Shown: positions 1-5,980 of the stretch, piece after piece
Layout of the letters: every line of letters starts with the position of its first letter
How positions within the stretch are numbered: position 1 is the first letter of the stretch
Origin: an uncultured Spartobacteria bacterium
GTDB lineage: Bacteria > Verrucomicrobiota > Verrucomicrobiia > Chthoniobacterales > UBA6821
DNA: 7,376 nucleotides
Assembly: GCA_903831635.1 (NCBI GenBank)
Contig: CAIKYN010000097.1
Coordinates: 1-7,376 of the forward strand
Reading direction: 5' to 3'
The notes under the pieces: generated by a model
What the model was told of the DNA's origin: nothing
The model's database searches: none
What the model saw: the letters and a program-made list of their open reading frames with translations, nothing else
Program-made: the position numbers and the translations under genes

Positions 1-1977
1 GAGGACATCGCGGACCAGCGAGCTTTTTCCCGAGCCGGAGACACCCGAGACACAGCAGAAGACTCCCAGCGGGAACTTCACATCAAGTTTATCGATGTTG
101 TGGTGGCGGATCCCTTTGATCTCGATCCACTGCTTCGGTTTCTTACGCTTCTTTGGAACGCCGATGACTTTGTCCCCGCGCAAGTAGGCGGCGGTGAGCG
201 ATGTCTTGGAGGAGGCAAGTTCGCAGAGAGGGCCGGAGAACATCAGGGCGCCCCCCTCCTGTCCGCGTCCGGGACCGAGGTCGACGATATGATCTGCCGA
301 GCGAATGACGGCCTCTTCATGCTCCACCACAAGAAGAGTGTTCCCCTTGTCCCGGAGGGCCCGCATGATCTCGAGGAGCTTGCCGACATCACGCGGATGC
401 AGGCCGACACTCGGTTCGTCCATGACGAAGAGCGTGTTGACGAGAGAGGCGCCGAGGCAGGTGGTCAGGTTCACTCGCTCAATCTCACCGCCCGAGAGTG
501 TCTTCGTGGCGCGGTCGAGCGTGAGGTAACCAAGCCCCACGGACTCCAGATAGCCGAGTCTTGAAACGATCTGATCCAGGAGCATGGTTGCTGCGGCATC
601 GCCCGTGGGAATCGGAAGCTCCCTGAGCAGAGGAGAGAGCTTGGAGACCGGGGTGGCGGCGATCTCGGGCAGGGTCATCGGCTTCCCCGGTAGGGGGAGT
701 CGGAAGTTCAGGGTCTCTGGCTGGAAGCGTCCTCCATTGCAGGTCGTGCAGGGCTTGTAGGCACGATAGCGGCTGAGGAAGACGCGGATATGCATCTTGT
801 AGGTCCGCTTTTCCATCCACTTGAAGAACCCATCGATTCCATACCACTGGTTGTTCTGCCAGAGCTCCTCGCTGGTCAGATCGGCTCCTTTCTCCCCAGC
901 GATCACGAAACGTTGGTCGGACTCGGGCAGCTCCTCGAAGGGAAGATGCACATCGATGTCAGCGGTGGCACAGGCCCGCAGCAGGTCACGCTGGCACTCG
1001 CGAGACTGACCGCTCTGGAACGGTTTCACCACGCCGCCGGCGATGCTCAGGGATCGATCCGGCATGACCCGATCGTAATCGATGCCGATCACGCGGCCGA
1101 ATCCCCGACAGTCGGGGCAGGCGCCGAGAGGATTATTGAAACTGAAGAGACCTGCAACCGGAGGCCGGATATCGAGATCGCAATGGGCGCAGTGCCAACC
1201 CGATGAGTGGGGGAACTTCTCGCCGGTATCCGGATCAATCAGGGTGACCCGATCCTTGCCCAGTCGCAGGGCGGTCTCGATCGCCTCGGTGAGGCGTCCA
1301 CGCTCCTCCTTGGTGATCGCGAGTCGATCCTGGATCACCTGCACAACGGCTGGAAGGCGTGTGAGCGAGGTCGGTTCATCCGTGCGATGGATGGTTCCAT
1401 CGATCCAGATGCGGAGATAACCCTGCTCCTGGAGGAAAGTGAAGAAATCTGCAGGTGTGCGGGGGATGGGAGCGGTCTCTTCCTCCGAAGTCTCCGAGCG
1501 CGTGGTGACGGGGAAGGTGATCAGCATCCGTCTTCCCGACAAGGAGCTCAGGAGGGAGGTTGTGACCGACTCGGGTGACTCTGGAGTCACCGCGCGTCCA
1601 CATCCGGGGCATGAAGCCGTGGCGGCCCGCGCCATCAGCAGCTTCAGGTAGTCGTTGATCTCGGTGATCGTGCCGACCGTCGAGCGGGTGGTCTTGACGC
1701 TGTTGCTCTGCTCGATGGCGATCGCGGGCGGTATCCCCTCGATGGAGATGGCGCGCGGCTTGTCCATGCGGTCGAGGAACTGCCGCGTGTAGGGGCTGAA
1801 GGTCTCGACATAGCGCCGCTGTCCTTCCGCATAGATGGTGTCGAAGGCGAGGCTCGACTTACCTGAACCGCTTGGGCCCGTGACGACAATGAGTGACCCT
1901 GTGGGAAGGTCGAGGTCGATGCCCTTGAGATTGTTCTGCGTGACGCCCTTGAGGCGGATCCTTGGAGATTCAGACAC
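1..1977 (-). CDS. uvrA: UvrA, excinuclease ABC subunit A (N-terminal 659 residues, runs off the left edge)
   Basis: UvrA is the damage-recognition ATPase of nucleotide excision repair and loads UvrB onto lesions. The minus-strand reading has no stop. It shows Walker A GPSGSGKSS (residues 34-42), a CPGC pair (123-126), a probable UvrB-binding stretch (about 127-260), a zinc finger C263/C266 and C287/C290, a second CxxC (410-413), signature LSGGE (494-498), Walker B LFVMDEP (516-522), the VVEHEE switch region (550-555) and the second Walker A GVSGSGKSS (645-653) at the window edge. The start is GTG: no ATG lies in frame between it and the stop of the upstream HU gene, and there is no Shine-Dalgarno. 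Wording such as ETFSPYTRQFL, IEGIPPAIAIEQ and ERVNLTT recalls the long tandem UvrA class rather than the roughly 940-residue E. coli type. That is from memory, and the second half is outside the window. Confidence 0.97.
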   Translation of the reverse strand, partial: MSESPRIRLKGVTQNNLKGIDLDLPTGSLIVVTGPSGSGKSSLAFDTIYAEGQRRYVETFSPYTRQFLDRMDKPRAISIEGIPPAIAIEQSNSVKTTRSTVGTITEINDYLKLLMARAATASCPGCGRAVTPESPESVTTSLLSSLSGRRMLITFPVTTRSETSEEETAPIPRTPADFFTFLQEQGYLRIWIDGTIHRTDEPTSLTRLPAVVQVIQDRLAITKEERGRLTEAIETALRLGKDRVTLIDPDTGEKFPHSSGWHCAHCDLDIRPPVAGLFSFNNPLGACPDCRGFGRVIGIDYDRVMPDRSLSIAGGVVKPFQSGQSRECQRDLLRACATADIDVHLPFEELPESDQRFVIAGEKGADLTSEELWQNNQWYGIDGFFKWMEKRTYKMHIRVFLSRYRAYKPCTTCNGGRFQPETLNFRLPLPGKPMTLPEIAATPVSKLSPLLRELPIPTGDAAATMLLDQIVSRLGYLESVGLGYLTLDRATKTLSGGEIERVNLTTCLGASLVNTLFVMDEPSVGLHPRDVGKLLEIMRALRDKGNTLLVVEHEEAVIRSADHIVDLGPGRGQEGGALMFSGPLCELASSKTSLTAAYLRGDKVIGVPKKRKKPKQWIEIKGIRHHNIDKLDVKFPLGVFCCVSGVSGSGKSSLVRDVL

Positions 1978-2007
1978 CGGCAGAAATCTGGTGGGGGGAG
2001 GGGAACA

Positions 2008-2028
2008 GGGATGGCTCAGGCCATGCCC
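2008..2028 (-). other. Bulged hairpin between the HU gene and uvrA
   Basis: The plus strand reads GGG-ATGGC, loop tcag, GCCAT, one bulged g, CCC, so either strand can form an 8-bp stem with a single bulge and a 4-nt loop. It lies in the 63-bp gap just after the HU stop. On the transcribed minus strand it is followed by a C-rich run (1988-2007), not by T residues. A strong intrinsic terminator is therefore unlikely. It may stabilise the HU message, partly attenuate uvrA, or be chance. Confidence 0.4.
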
Positions 2029-2040
2029 AGGGGAAGGGGA

Positions 2041-2379
2041 TTAAGCCGAGGCGTTCCCCTTCTGATCGGGCTGGTTCTTGAGCTCTTCCGTGCGAAGCAA
2101 CACGCGCTGACGCATGATTTTTCCAGACTTGAACTTCACGGTTGCGCGCGACGGGATCGGCACATCGACATCGGGCTGGTTCGGATTACGTCCGACACGG
2201 GAACGGGTGAGTCGCACCTCGAACACGCCGAAATTCCTCAACTCGACACCATCACCTTTGGCCAATGCATCCGTGATATGGTCGAGAGTCTTCTGGATGA
2301 CATTGAAGACATCGCTCTGAATGAGACCTGTTTCGTTGCTGATGGCAATGACGAGATCGCGTTTGGTGAGGTTGGCCAT
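2041..2379 (-). CDS. HU/IHF-family DNA-bending nucleoid protein, 112 aa
   Basis: This is a small histone-like protein that binds and bends DNA as a dimer. The N-terminal helices read MANLTKRDLVIAIS (1-14). The family signature GVFEVRLTRSRVGRNP spans residues 51-66, followed by the beta-arm tip NPNQP with prolines 66 and 69 that would intercalate into DNA, and then SGKIM (85-89). At 112 residues it is longer than typical HU (about 90) or IHF (about 95-100). The extra is a polar C-terminal tail after residue 95. HU and the two IHF subunits cannot be separated here, so no symbol is given. The ATG start lacks a Shine-Dalgarno and is preceded by a T-rich leader ending TTATC that closely resembles the rho leader. 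uvrA follows 63 bp downstream on the same strand. Confidence 0.95.
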   Translation of the reverse strand: MANLTKRDLVIAISNETGLIQSDVFNVIQKTLDHITDALAKGDGVELRNFGVFEVRLTRSRVGRNPNQPDVDVPIPSRATVKFKSGKIMRQRVLLRTEELKNQPDQKGNASA

Positions 2380-2448
2380 GATAAGAAAGGAAAAAAGGCG
2401 TCGGTTGGAGTGGAGTTTTCTCTATCGGGGGCCAGAGAAGAATAAAAT

Positions 2449-2477
2449 GTCCTACAGAGAAAATTCTCTGATGGCAA
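2449..2477 (-). promoter_or_regulatory. Candidate HU-gene promoter with a perfect palindrome in its spacer
   Basis: On the minus strand TTGCCA (2477-2472, 4 of 6 against TTGACA) is followed after 17 bp by TAGGAC (2454-2449, 3 of 6 against TATAAT). The spacer is almost entirely a perfect inverted repeat, CAGAGAA-aa-TTCTCTG on the plus strand (2455-2470). The palindrome is certain. The -10 match is poor, so the promoter is tentative. A dimeric regulator between the -35 and -10 boxes is one reading; a short transcript hairpin is another. Confidence 0.3.
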
Positions 2478-2480
2478 GAA

Positions 2481-2506
2481 GTAAAACCAAAAGGGAAGGG
2501 CCTTCC
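2481..2506 (-). terminator. Weak candidate terminator after malQ
   Basis: Eight bases past the malQ stop, the minus strand reads GGAAGGCCCTTCC, which can form a 5-bp stem with a 3-nt loop. It is followed by CCTTTTGGTTTT, an interrupted T-tract. Position and order fit an intrinsic terminator separating malQ from the HU gene, but the stem is short and the T-run is broken, so it may be weak or not real. Confidence 0.3.
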
Positions 2507-2513
2507 TGGCCGA

Positions 2514-4232
2514 TTAACACCTACCAGACCTGAGTACCGCCGAACGCCACCAAGCCAGTAACTCGGCATGGCAGGTATTCCACTCGGAGACGGGTTCTGC
2601 AATGCGTGCCGTCCAGTTCGCGGAACCGACGGCTCCCGGCACGTTGAAGCGCTGGCTCGTTCCGAAGAGGTCCGTGATCATGGGGATCGCAATCCAGGAA
2701 TTGCAGGTGAGAAGGCCTTCCAGAAGCACCTCATGAACCCTTCCGGCAAATGGGGTCATCGCATCAATCTCAGGATGCCCTGAGAAGCGAAGAAGTTCCC
2801 CGAGAATCCTGCGGCAACCAGCCTCCTCTTCCCCGCCATGGGTGACGCCTGCCTGCCATTCCTCCCACTGGGTGATGACGGGCGCGTGGTCGTGGGTGGC
2901 GTAGGTGGCGACAGAGATGCGGTCATAGCTCTCCCCACTCTTCATGGTGCCGTCGGGATTTCGTTCCCACATCGGGATCTTGAATCCGGGGAGACCCATC
3001 CGTGCCATGACCGGGCGGACATACGGCGCCACCTCCCCGAGATCTTCGGCGATCAGACGATGATCACCGAGTTCCTCGTTCAGGATGCCCAGCAGCACCT
3101 CTCCGTGGCGTTCGTTGTGATCGCGGTTCTCAGGGGTGCTGTCATCGCAGTCAATGAATCCCGGCAGCGGTCCACCCGTCTTGGCGCGTGCCTCCTCTGC
3201 GGAGATGCCGGTGAATTCCGCATTGCGCTGAGGTGCCCACGGGAAGCTGTAGATGCGGAAGAATCCGAGTGCATGGTCCACGCGCAGCAGATGAAACACC
3301 GACCGGAGGAGTCGCAGGCGTCGGCGCCACCAGAGGAAGTTATGACGGGCCATCACTTCCCAGCGGTAGAGGGGGAAGCCCCAGTTCTGTCCCCACTGTT
3401 CGGTGAAGGGATCACTCTTGAAGACATGCTCCGGGGGAGCACCGCAGGAGCGCGTCGGGTCGAATTCCTCCGGCGAGGCAAAGACATCGGCTCCTCCCGC
3501 CGCCACGCCGACCGGTACATCGCCGATCAGGGCGACCCCCATGGTCTCCGCCAGATCGGCGACCGTGGCCCATTGGGAGAAGGCAATCCACTGCACAAAG
3601 GCAAAGAAGAGACGCCGCTCCTCCACGTCCGCATGCTCCTGCTCGGAAAGTGAGGCAAGCCAGACACGGGCCCCCTTCGCATTCCGCTGGGTCAAGGGCC
3701 AGCTCGAGGTATCTTCCACGTGGTGATTGACCTCCAGAAGCACGCGGTAGAGCGTGTAATCTGGAAGCCATGCGGAATGCTGATCCAGGAAACGAGCGAA
3801 GATCTTCGAGCGCCCGCTACGTCCGTCGCCTTTGCGAAAGCGCCTCCAGGCGGCCTCGAGAAGTTCCCTCTTGAGTGCCTTGACACCGGTGTAATCCACA
3901 GGGCCGGAACGAAGCGTTGTCAGGTCATGGCGTTCCGTGATCTGGCGGTAGTCTCCCGGCGTCAATTCCGGAAGCCTCGAGGGATGGGTCGTGATCGTTA
4001 AGGGATCGAGTGCGAAGGCGCTCAGGACATTGTAGGGGCTGTTGTCGCCGCCGGTTTCATTGACCGGCAGGATCTGCAGGGCGCGGAAATTATTCCCCGC
4101 GGCCCACTCGATCACTTCGATGAGGGCCTCCGTATCCCCGACGCCCAGATCGTGCCTGCCGCGCAAGGCGAAGAGGGGAACCAGAAGTCCCGCGATTTTT
4201 TTCTCAGGATCGAGCGTCATGGTGATGCTCAC
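2514..4232 (-). CDS. malQ: 4-alpha-glucanotransferase (amylomaltase, GH77), 572 aa
   Basis: The enzyme transfers alpha-1,4-glucan segments between maltooligosaccharides in maltose or glycogen metabolism, in the cytoplasm. GH77 landmarks occur in order: ILPVNETGGDNSPYN (54-68), GDVPVGV (237-243), the GQNWGFPLY segment (281-289), nucleophile region LRVDHALGF with D319, acid/base region IAEDLG with E396, stabiliser region ATHDHAP with D448, and C-terminal RFNVPG (528-533) followed by SANW. All three catalytic acids are present. Length is between short amylomaltases (about 500) and E. coli MalQ (about 690). The frame opens after a TAG just upstream. GTG at 4232 gives 572 aa, and ATG at 4220 (residue 5) is an equally possible start; neither has a well-placed Shine-Dalgarno. 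No other maltose or glycogen genes are visible nearby. Confidence 0.95.
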   Translation of the reverse strand: MSITMTLDPEKKIAGLLVPLFALRGRHDLGVGDTEALIEVIEWAAGNNFRALQILPVNETGGDNSPYNVLSAFALDPLTITTHPSRLPELTPGDYRQITERHDLTTLRSGPVDYTGVKALKRELLEAAWRRFRKGDGRSGRSKIFARFLDQHSAWLPDYTLYRVLLEVNHHVEDTSSWPLTQRNAKGARVWLASLSEQEHADVEERRLFFAFVQWIAFSQWATVADLAETMGVALIGDVPVGVAAGGADVFASPEEFDPTRSCGAPPEHVFKSDPFTEQWGQNWGFPLYRWEVMARHNFLWWRRRLRLLRSVFHLLRVDHALGFFRIYSFPWAPQRNAEFTGISAEEARAKTGGPLPGFIDCDDSTPENRDHNERHGEVLLGILNEELGDHRLIAEDLGEVAPYVRPVMARMGLPGFKIPMWERNPDGTMKSGESYDRISVATYATHDHAPVITQWEEWQAGVTHGGEEEAGCRRILGELLRFSGHPEIDAMTPFAGRVHEVLLEGLLTCNSWIAIPMITDLFGTSQRFNVPGAVGSANWTARIAEPVSEWNTCHAELLAWWRSAVLRSGRC

Positions 4233-4243
4233 ACCCTGAGACT

Positions 4244-4256
4244 AGGAGGGCCTCCT
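4244..4256 (-). promoter_or_regulatory. AGGAGG palindrome upstream of malQ
   Basis: The sequence AGGAGG-g-CCTCCT reads as a strong Shine-Dalgarno core on either strand. On the malQ strand the AGGAGG (4256-4251) ends 18 nt before the GTG start and 30 nt before the alternative ATG, too far for normal use. In RNA it could fold as a 5-bp stem with a 3-nt loop that hides the purine tract. Whether it affects malQ translation is not shown. Confidence 0.3.
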
Positions 4257-4267
4257 TGCAAGATTTC

Positions 4268-4286
4268 AGAAGCAAGAAGCAAGAAA
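4268..4286 (+). repeat. Short 7-bp tandem repeat
   Basis: The unit AGAAGCA occurs twice in full (4268-4274, 4275-4281) and is followed by a partial third copy. It lies in the malQ upstream region and resembles in style the GGAACTCA tandem units near 5424. Short purine-rich repeats of this kind are common spacers; no function is implied. Confidence 0.5.
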
Positions 4287-4452
4287 CCAGAAACATGAGG
4301 CGGTGTGAATCATTCCCGCTTGGATAGGGAACCGTTGATCTAATCCCATGATGGCCGCTGAAGACCAGTTGCTGATTTTTGAAGGCGCGAGCGCTGGGCG
4401 ATACCCGCAGTGGTCTCGCCCGAGCAAGCAACGCCACAAAAATCGACAAATG

Positions 4453-4481
4453 GTGTCAGCCCTGCGGGTTGCGGAGATAAT
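4453..4481 (+). promoter_or_regulatory. Candidate promoter of the UPF0173 hydrolase gene
   Basis: GTGTCA (4453-4458, 4 of 6 against TTGACA) and GATAAT (4476-4481, 5 of 6 against TATAAT) are separated by exactly 17 bp. Transcription would begin near 4488, at the G-run that opens the structured leader, giving a 5' UTR of about 130 nt. This is the best sigma-70-like match I found in this intergenic region, but such matches occur by chance in DNA of this length. Confidence 0.4.
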
Positions 4482-4487
4482 AGGCCG

Positions 4488-4618
4488 GGGGCTGTGTTGG
4501 CTTCGCGGTTACAGCCCGCAGAGGGGATGCTCCCGCGAAGCCGCCTTACCCGCGGCCCATTCTTCCCGCAACGGCCTCTATGCGATTAAATCAGCGCTTC
4601 CCTAGGAAAGAGGAACCG
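4488..4618 (+). promoter_or_regulatory. Structured 5' leader of the UPF0173 gene, candidate pseudoknot
   Basis: Two perfect inverted repeats interlock. GGGCTGT (4489-4495) pairs with ACAGCCC (4511-4517), and GGCTTCGCGG (4499-4508) pairs with CCGCGAAGCC (4533-4542). The first loop contains the whole 5' arm of the second stem. Connecting segments are 3, 2 and 15 nt, the geometry of an H-type pseudoknot; otherwise the stems are mutually exclusive alternatives. The remaining leader runs to a clear ribosome binding site, GAGG (4610-4613), 5 nt before the first ATG. It matches no riboswitch class I can name. Confidence 0.4.
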
Positions 4619-5314
4619 ATGATGATGAAAACCATGAAGGTTACATATTACGGCCACTCCTGTTTTTCCGTCGAAGTCTCGGGCAAGACGCTCCTTTTCG
4701 ATCCCTTCATCACGCCGAACCCACTGGCCGCTTCGATCGACTACGCGAATCTCCGACCCGATTATATCCTGATCACCCACGGCCATTTCGACCATGTAGC
4801 CGATGTCGAGGCGATCGCACGCCTGAGTGATGCGACACTCATCGGCAACTACGAAGTTCTTCAATGGTTCGGTGGCAAGGGGATCGAAAAGATCCACCCG
4901 ATGAACTCCGGCGGTTCTTGGAATTTCGACTTCGGTCGCGTCACCTTCACGCCGGCGTTTCATTCCAGCAGCATGCCGGATGGTACTTATGGTGGTCAGG
5001 CGGGGGGATTCCGTGTCGAGACTCCGGAGGGGGCCTTCTACTGCAGCGGTGACACCGCGCTTACCCGCGACATCGAGCAGATCGGCCAGTCAGGCCCTTT
5101 GAAGTTCGCCCTCCTCTGCATTGGCGATAACTTCACCATGGGGGTGAAGGATGCCGTGACCGCTGCAGAGTGGCTCGGATGCACGGAAATCATCGGGGTG
5201 CATTACGATACCTTTCCTCTGATTGCCATCGATCATGCGGCCGCCAAGGAATCCTTTGAGAAGGCGGGAAAGAACCTTTATCTCATGGAGATCGGCTCAG
5301 AGAGGGAGTTTTAA
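4619..5314 (+). CDS. UPF0173 family metal-dependent hydrolase (metallo-beta-lactamase fold), 231 aa
   Basis: This is a stand-alone metallo-beta-lactamase-fold hydrolase of the UPF0173 type, predicted cytoplasmic with two bound metals; the natural substrate is unknown. Metal-site features in order are GHSC with H13, LLFDPF with D28, HGHFDH (54-59, the HxHxDH motif), FHSSS with H115, SGDTA with D145, and a C-terminal GVHYDTFP with H195. The length matches the family (about 225-235). I place the start at the first ATG of ATGATGATG because GAGG (4610-4613) sits 5 nt upstream. An in-frame ATG at 4580 would add 13 residues without family resemblance and has no ribosome binding site. The gene appears monocistronic: malQ diverges upstream and rho begins about 800 bp downstream. 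Confidence 0.93.
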   Translation: MMMKTMKVTYYGHSCFSVEVSGKTLLFDPFITPNPLAASIDYANLRPDYILITHGHFDHVADVEAIARLSDATLIGNYEVLQWFGGKGIEKIHPMNSGGSWNFDFGRVTFTPAFHSSSMPDGTYGGQAGGFRVETPEGAFYCSGDTALTRDIEQIGQSGPLKFALLCIGDNFTMGVKDAVTAAEWLGCTEIIGVHYDTFPLIAIDHAAAKESFEKAGKNLYLMEIGSEREF

Positions 5315-5417
5315 GGTAGCTTTGGAGGAGCGGTTAAACCAAAAAATTGCAATAGAAGTTTGATGCCTGCACCCTGACGAGGGGATGATCATTTTCAATG
5401 GCAGATGCCAAATGAAT

Positions 5418-5569
5418 TAATATGGAACTCAGGAACTCAGGAACTTGGGAAAATATGGGAAACAAAAGACTGACTGCGATCCAGTTGTATTGGCATCCCG
5501 ACAGATACGAACGGGGAGAAACTAGACTCTTTCATCACCTCCTTTCCTGAGTTCCTGAGTTCCATATTA
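5418..5569. repeat. 152-bp element with perfect 26-bp terminal inverted repeats
   Basis: The left arm (5418-5443) begins TAATATGGAACTCAGG and the right arm (5544-5569) is its exact reverse complement over all 26 bases. Each arm is built from an 8-bp tandem unit: GGAACTCA at 5424-5431 and 5432-5439, then GGAAC. The 100-bp interior has no coding potential. The ends fall in ATATGG/CCATAT next to TA on both sides, so a TA duplication is possible but cannot be told apart from the arm itself. It could be a MITE-like non-autonomous element, a genome-wide intergenic repeat, or a long hairpin in the RNA. Confidence 0.75.
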
Positions 5570-5651
5570 TTACTGCTCCCTCTCGCTGGAGACCCTTCAC
5601 CAACATGGTGTACAAGAATTACACTGTTTCCCTGATTCTATTGAAAAATCT

Positions 5652-5846
5652 GGGTTAAAGCGGTAGAGAGAGTTTCCGGCAACACGTCGGACTTTTGATT
5701 TCATGCTTTTAACCCTTATTTGTAAAAACCGATTGACTTCAATCGGGTGTATGGTTTGATTTGCTCAAGTTTCGGTCTTTTTGGATCTCTCCCCACACGG
5801 TTGCCGGTGAGTTGAAGTAACCCCGGTTGTTTGGTTTTAGAGATCC
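5652..5846 (+). promoter_or_regulatory. Set of competing complementary segments in the rho upstream region
   Basis: Perfect 8-nt partners are GGGTTAAA (5652-5659) with TTTAACCC (5708-5715), CCGGCAAC (5676-5683) with GTTGCCGG (5800-5807), and GGATCTCT (5783-5790) with AGAGATCC (5839-5846). The second pair crosses both others, so the RNA would have to choose between folds or form pseudoknots. This is the layout expected of an attenuator or riboswitch-like leader. It would need a promoter upstream of 5652; if transcription starts near 5767, only the last pair is in the RNA. Confidence 0.35.
5729..5761 (+). promoter_or_regulatory. Candidate rho promoter overlapping an 18-bp palindrome
   Basis: CCGATTGA-ct-TCAATCGG (5729-5746) is a perfect 8-2-8 inverted repeat. 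Inside it, TTGACT (5733-5738) matches the -35 consensus at 5 of 6, and TTTGAT (5755-5760) matches -10 at 4 of 6 after a 16-bp spacer. A dimeric repressor on this palindrome would cover the -35 box. The palindrome is certain, while promoter and operator roles are inferred. It could instead be a 6-bp stem with a 6-nt loop in a longer leader RNA. Confidence 0.4.
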
Positions 5847-5980
5847 GTACCAACCCAATTGCATTTCAGCAGATTATTCATTCCAACACGGAATAGGTCA
5901 TCGGTCCGACGGAAAGCCGTAGTTTCAGAAAACGGCGCTCCAGATCGTCACAGGTCACCCGCTCCCGGACAGGAGTGATG

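Larger units (their letters stand above)
4233..4618. other. Divergent intergenic region between malQ and the UPF0173 gene
   Basis: This 386-bp stretch holds upstream signals for both divergent genes. From the malQ side it has a perfect AGGAGG-g-CCTCCT palindrome (4244-4256), a short 7-bp tandem repeat (4268-4286), a small inverted repeat GGGCGA/TCGCCC (4396-4401 and 4416-4421), a plus-strand promoter candidate (4453-4481) and a structured leader. A GTTGCGG/CCGCAAC pair (4468-4474 and 4566-4572) spans much of the last part. Short open frames cross it on both strands, but none has a recognisable product or ribosome binding site, so I treat it as non-coding. Confidence 0.6.

Noticed and set aside
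100..1578. Several plus-strand open frames of 110-155 codons
   Set aside because: All are antisense to uvrA, whose minus-strand reading is continuous with ordered family motifs.
2838..3653. 271-codon plus-strand open frame
   Set aside because: It is entirely antisense to malQ, which has full GH77 catalytic motifs. The translation resembles no family I know.
4204..4449. 81-codon minus-strand frame overlapping the malQ start
   Set aside because: It has no ribosome binding site, overlaps malQ in another frame, and runs through simple repeats. A degraded element cannot be excluded, but nothing supports a gene.
4348..4605. 85-codon plus-strand frame in the divergent intergenic region
   Set aside because: There is no ribosome binding site and no recognisable domain. 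It crosses the strongest inverted repeats and overlaps the run-up to the hydrolase start, so a non-coding leader explains it better.
5334..5348. GGTTAAACC followed by an A-run as a terminator after the hydrolase gene
   Set aside because: The stem is only 4 bp with a 1-nt centre. The A-run would give a U-tract only on the minus strand, where no gene ends here.
5418..5569. CRISPR-like reading of the GGAACTCA repeats
   Set aside because: The units are 8 bp, tandem without spacers, and the two sets are inverted, not direct. No cas-like gene is present.
5703..5759. 18-residue open frame (ATG at 5703, TGA at 5757) as a possible rho leader peptide
   Set aside because: There is no Shine-Dalgarno, no run of regulatory codons, and it spans the palindrome that fits better as an operator or hairpin.
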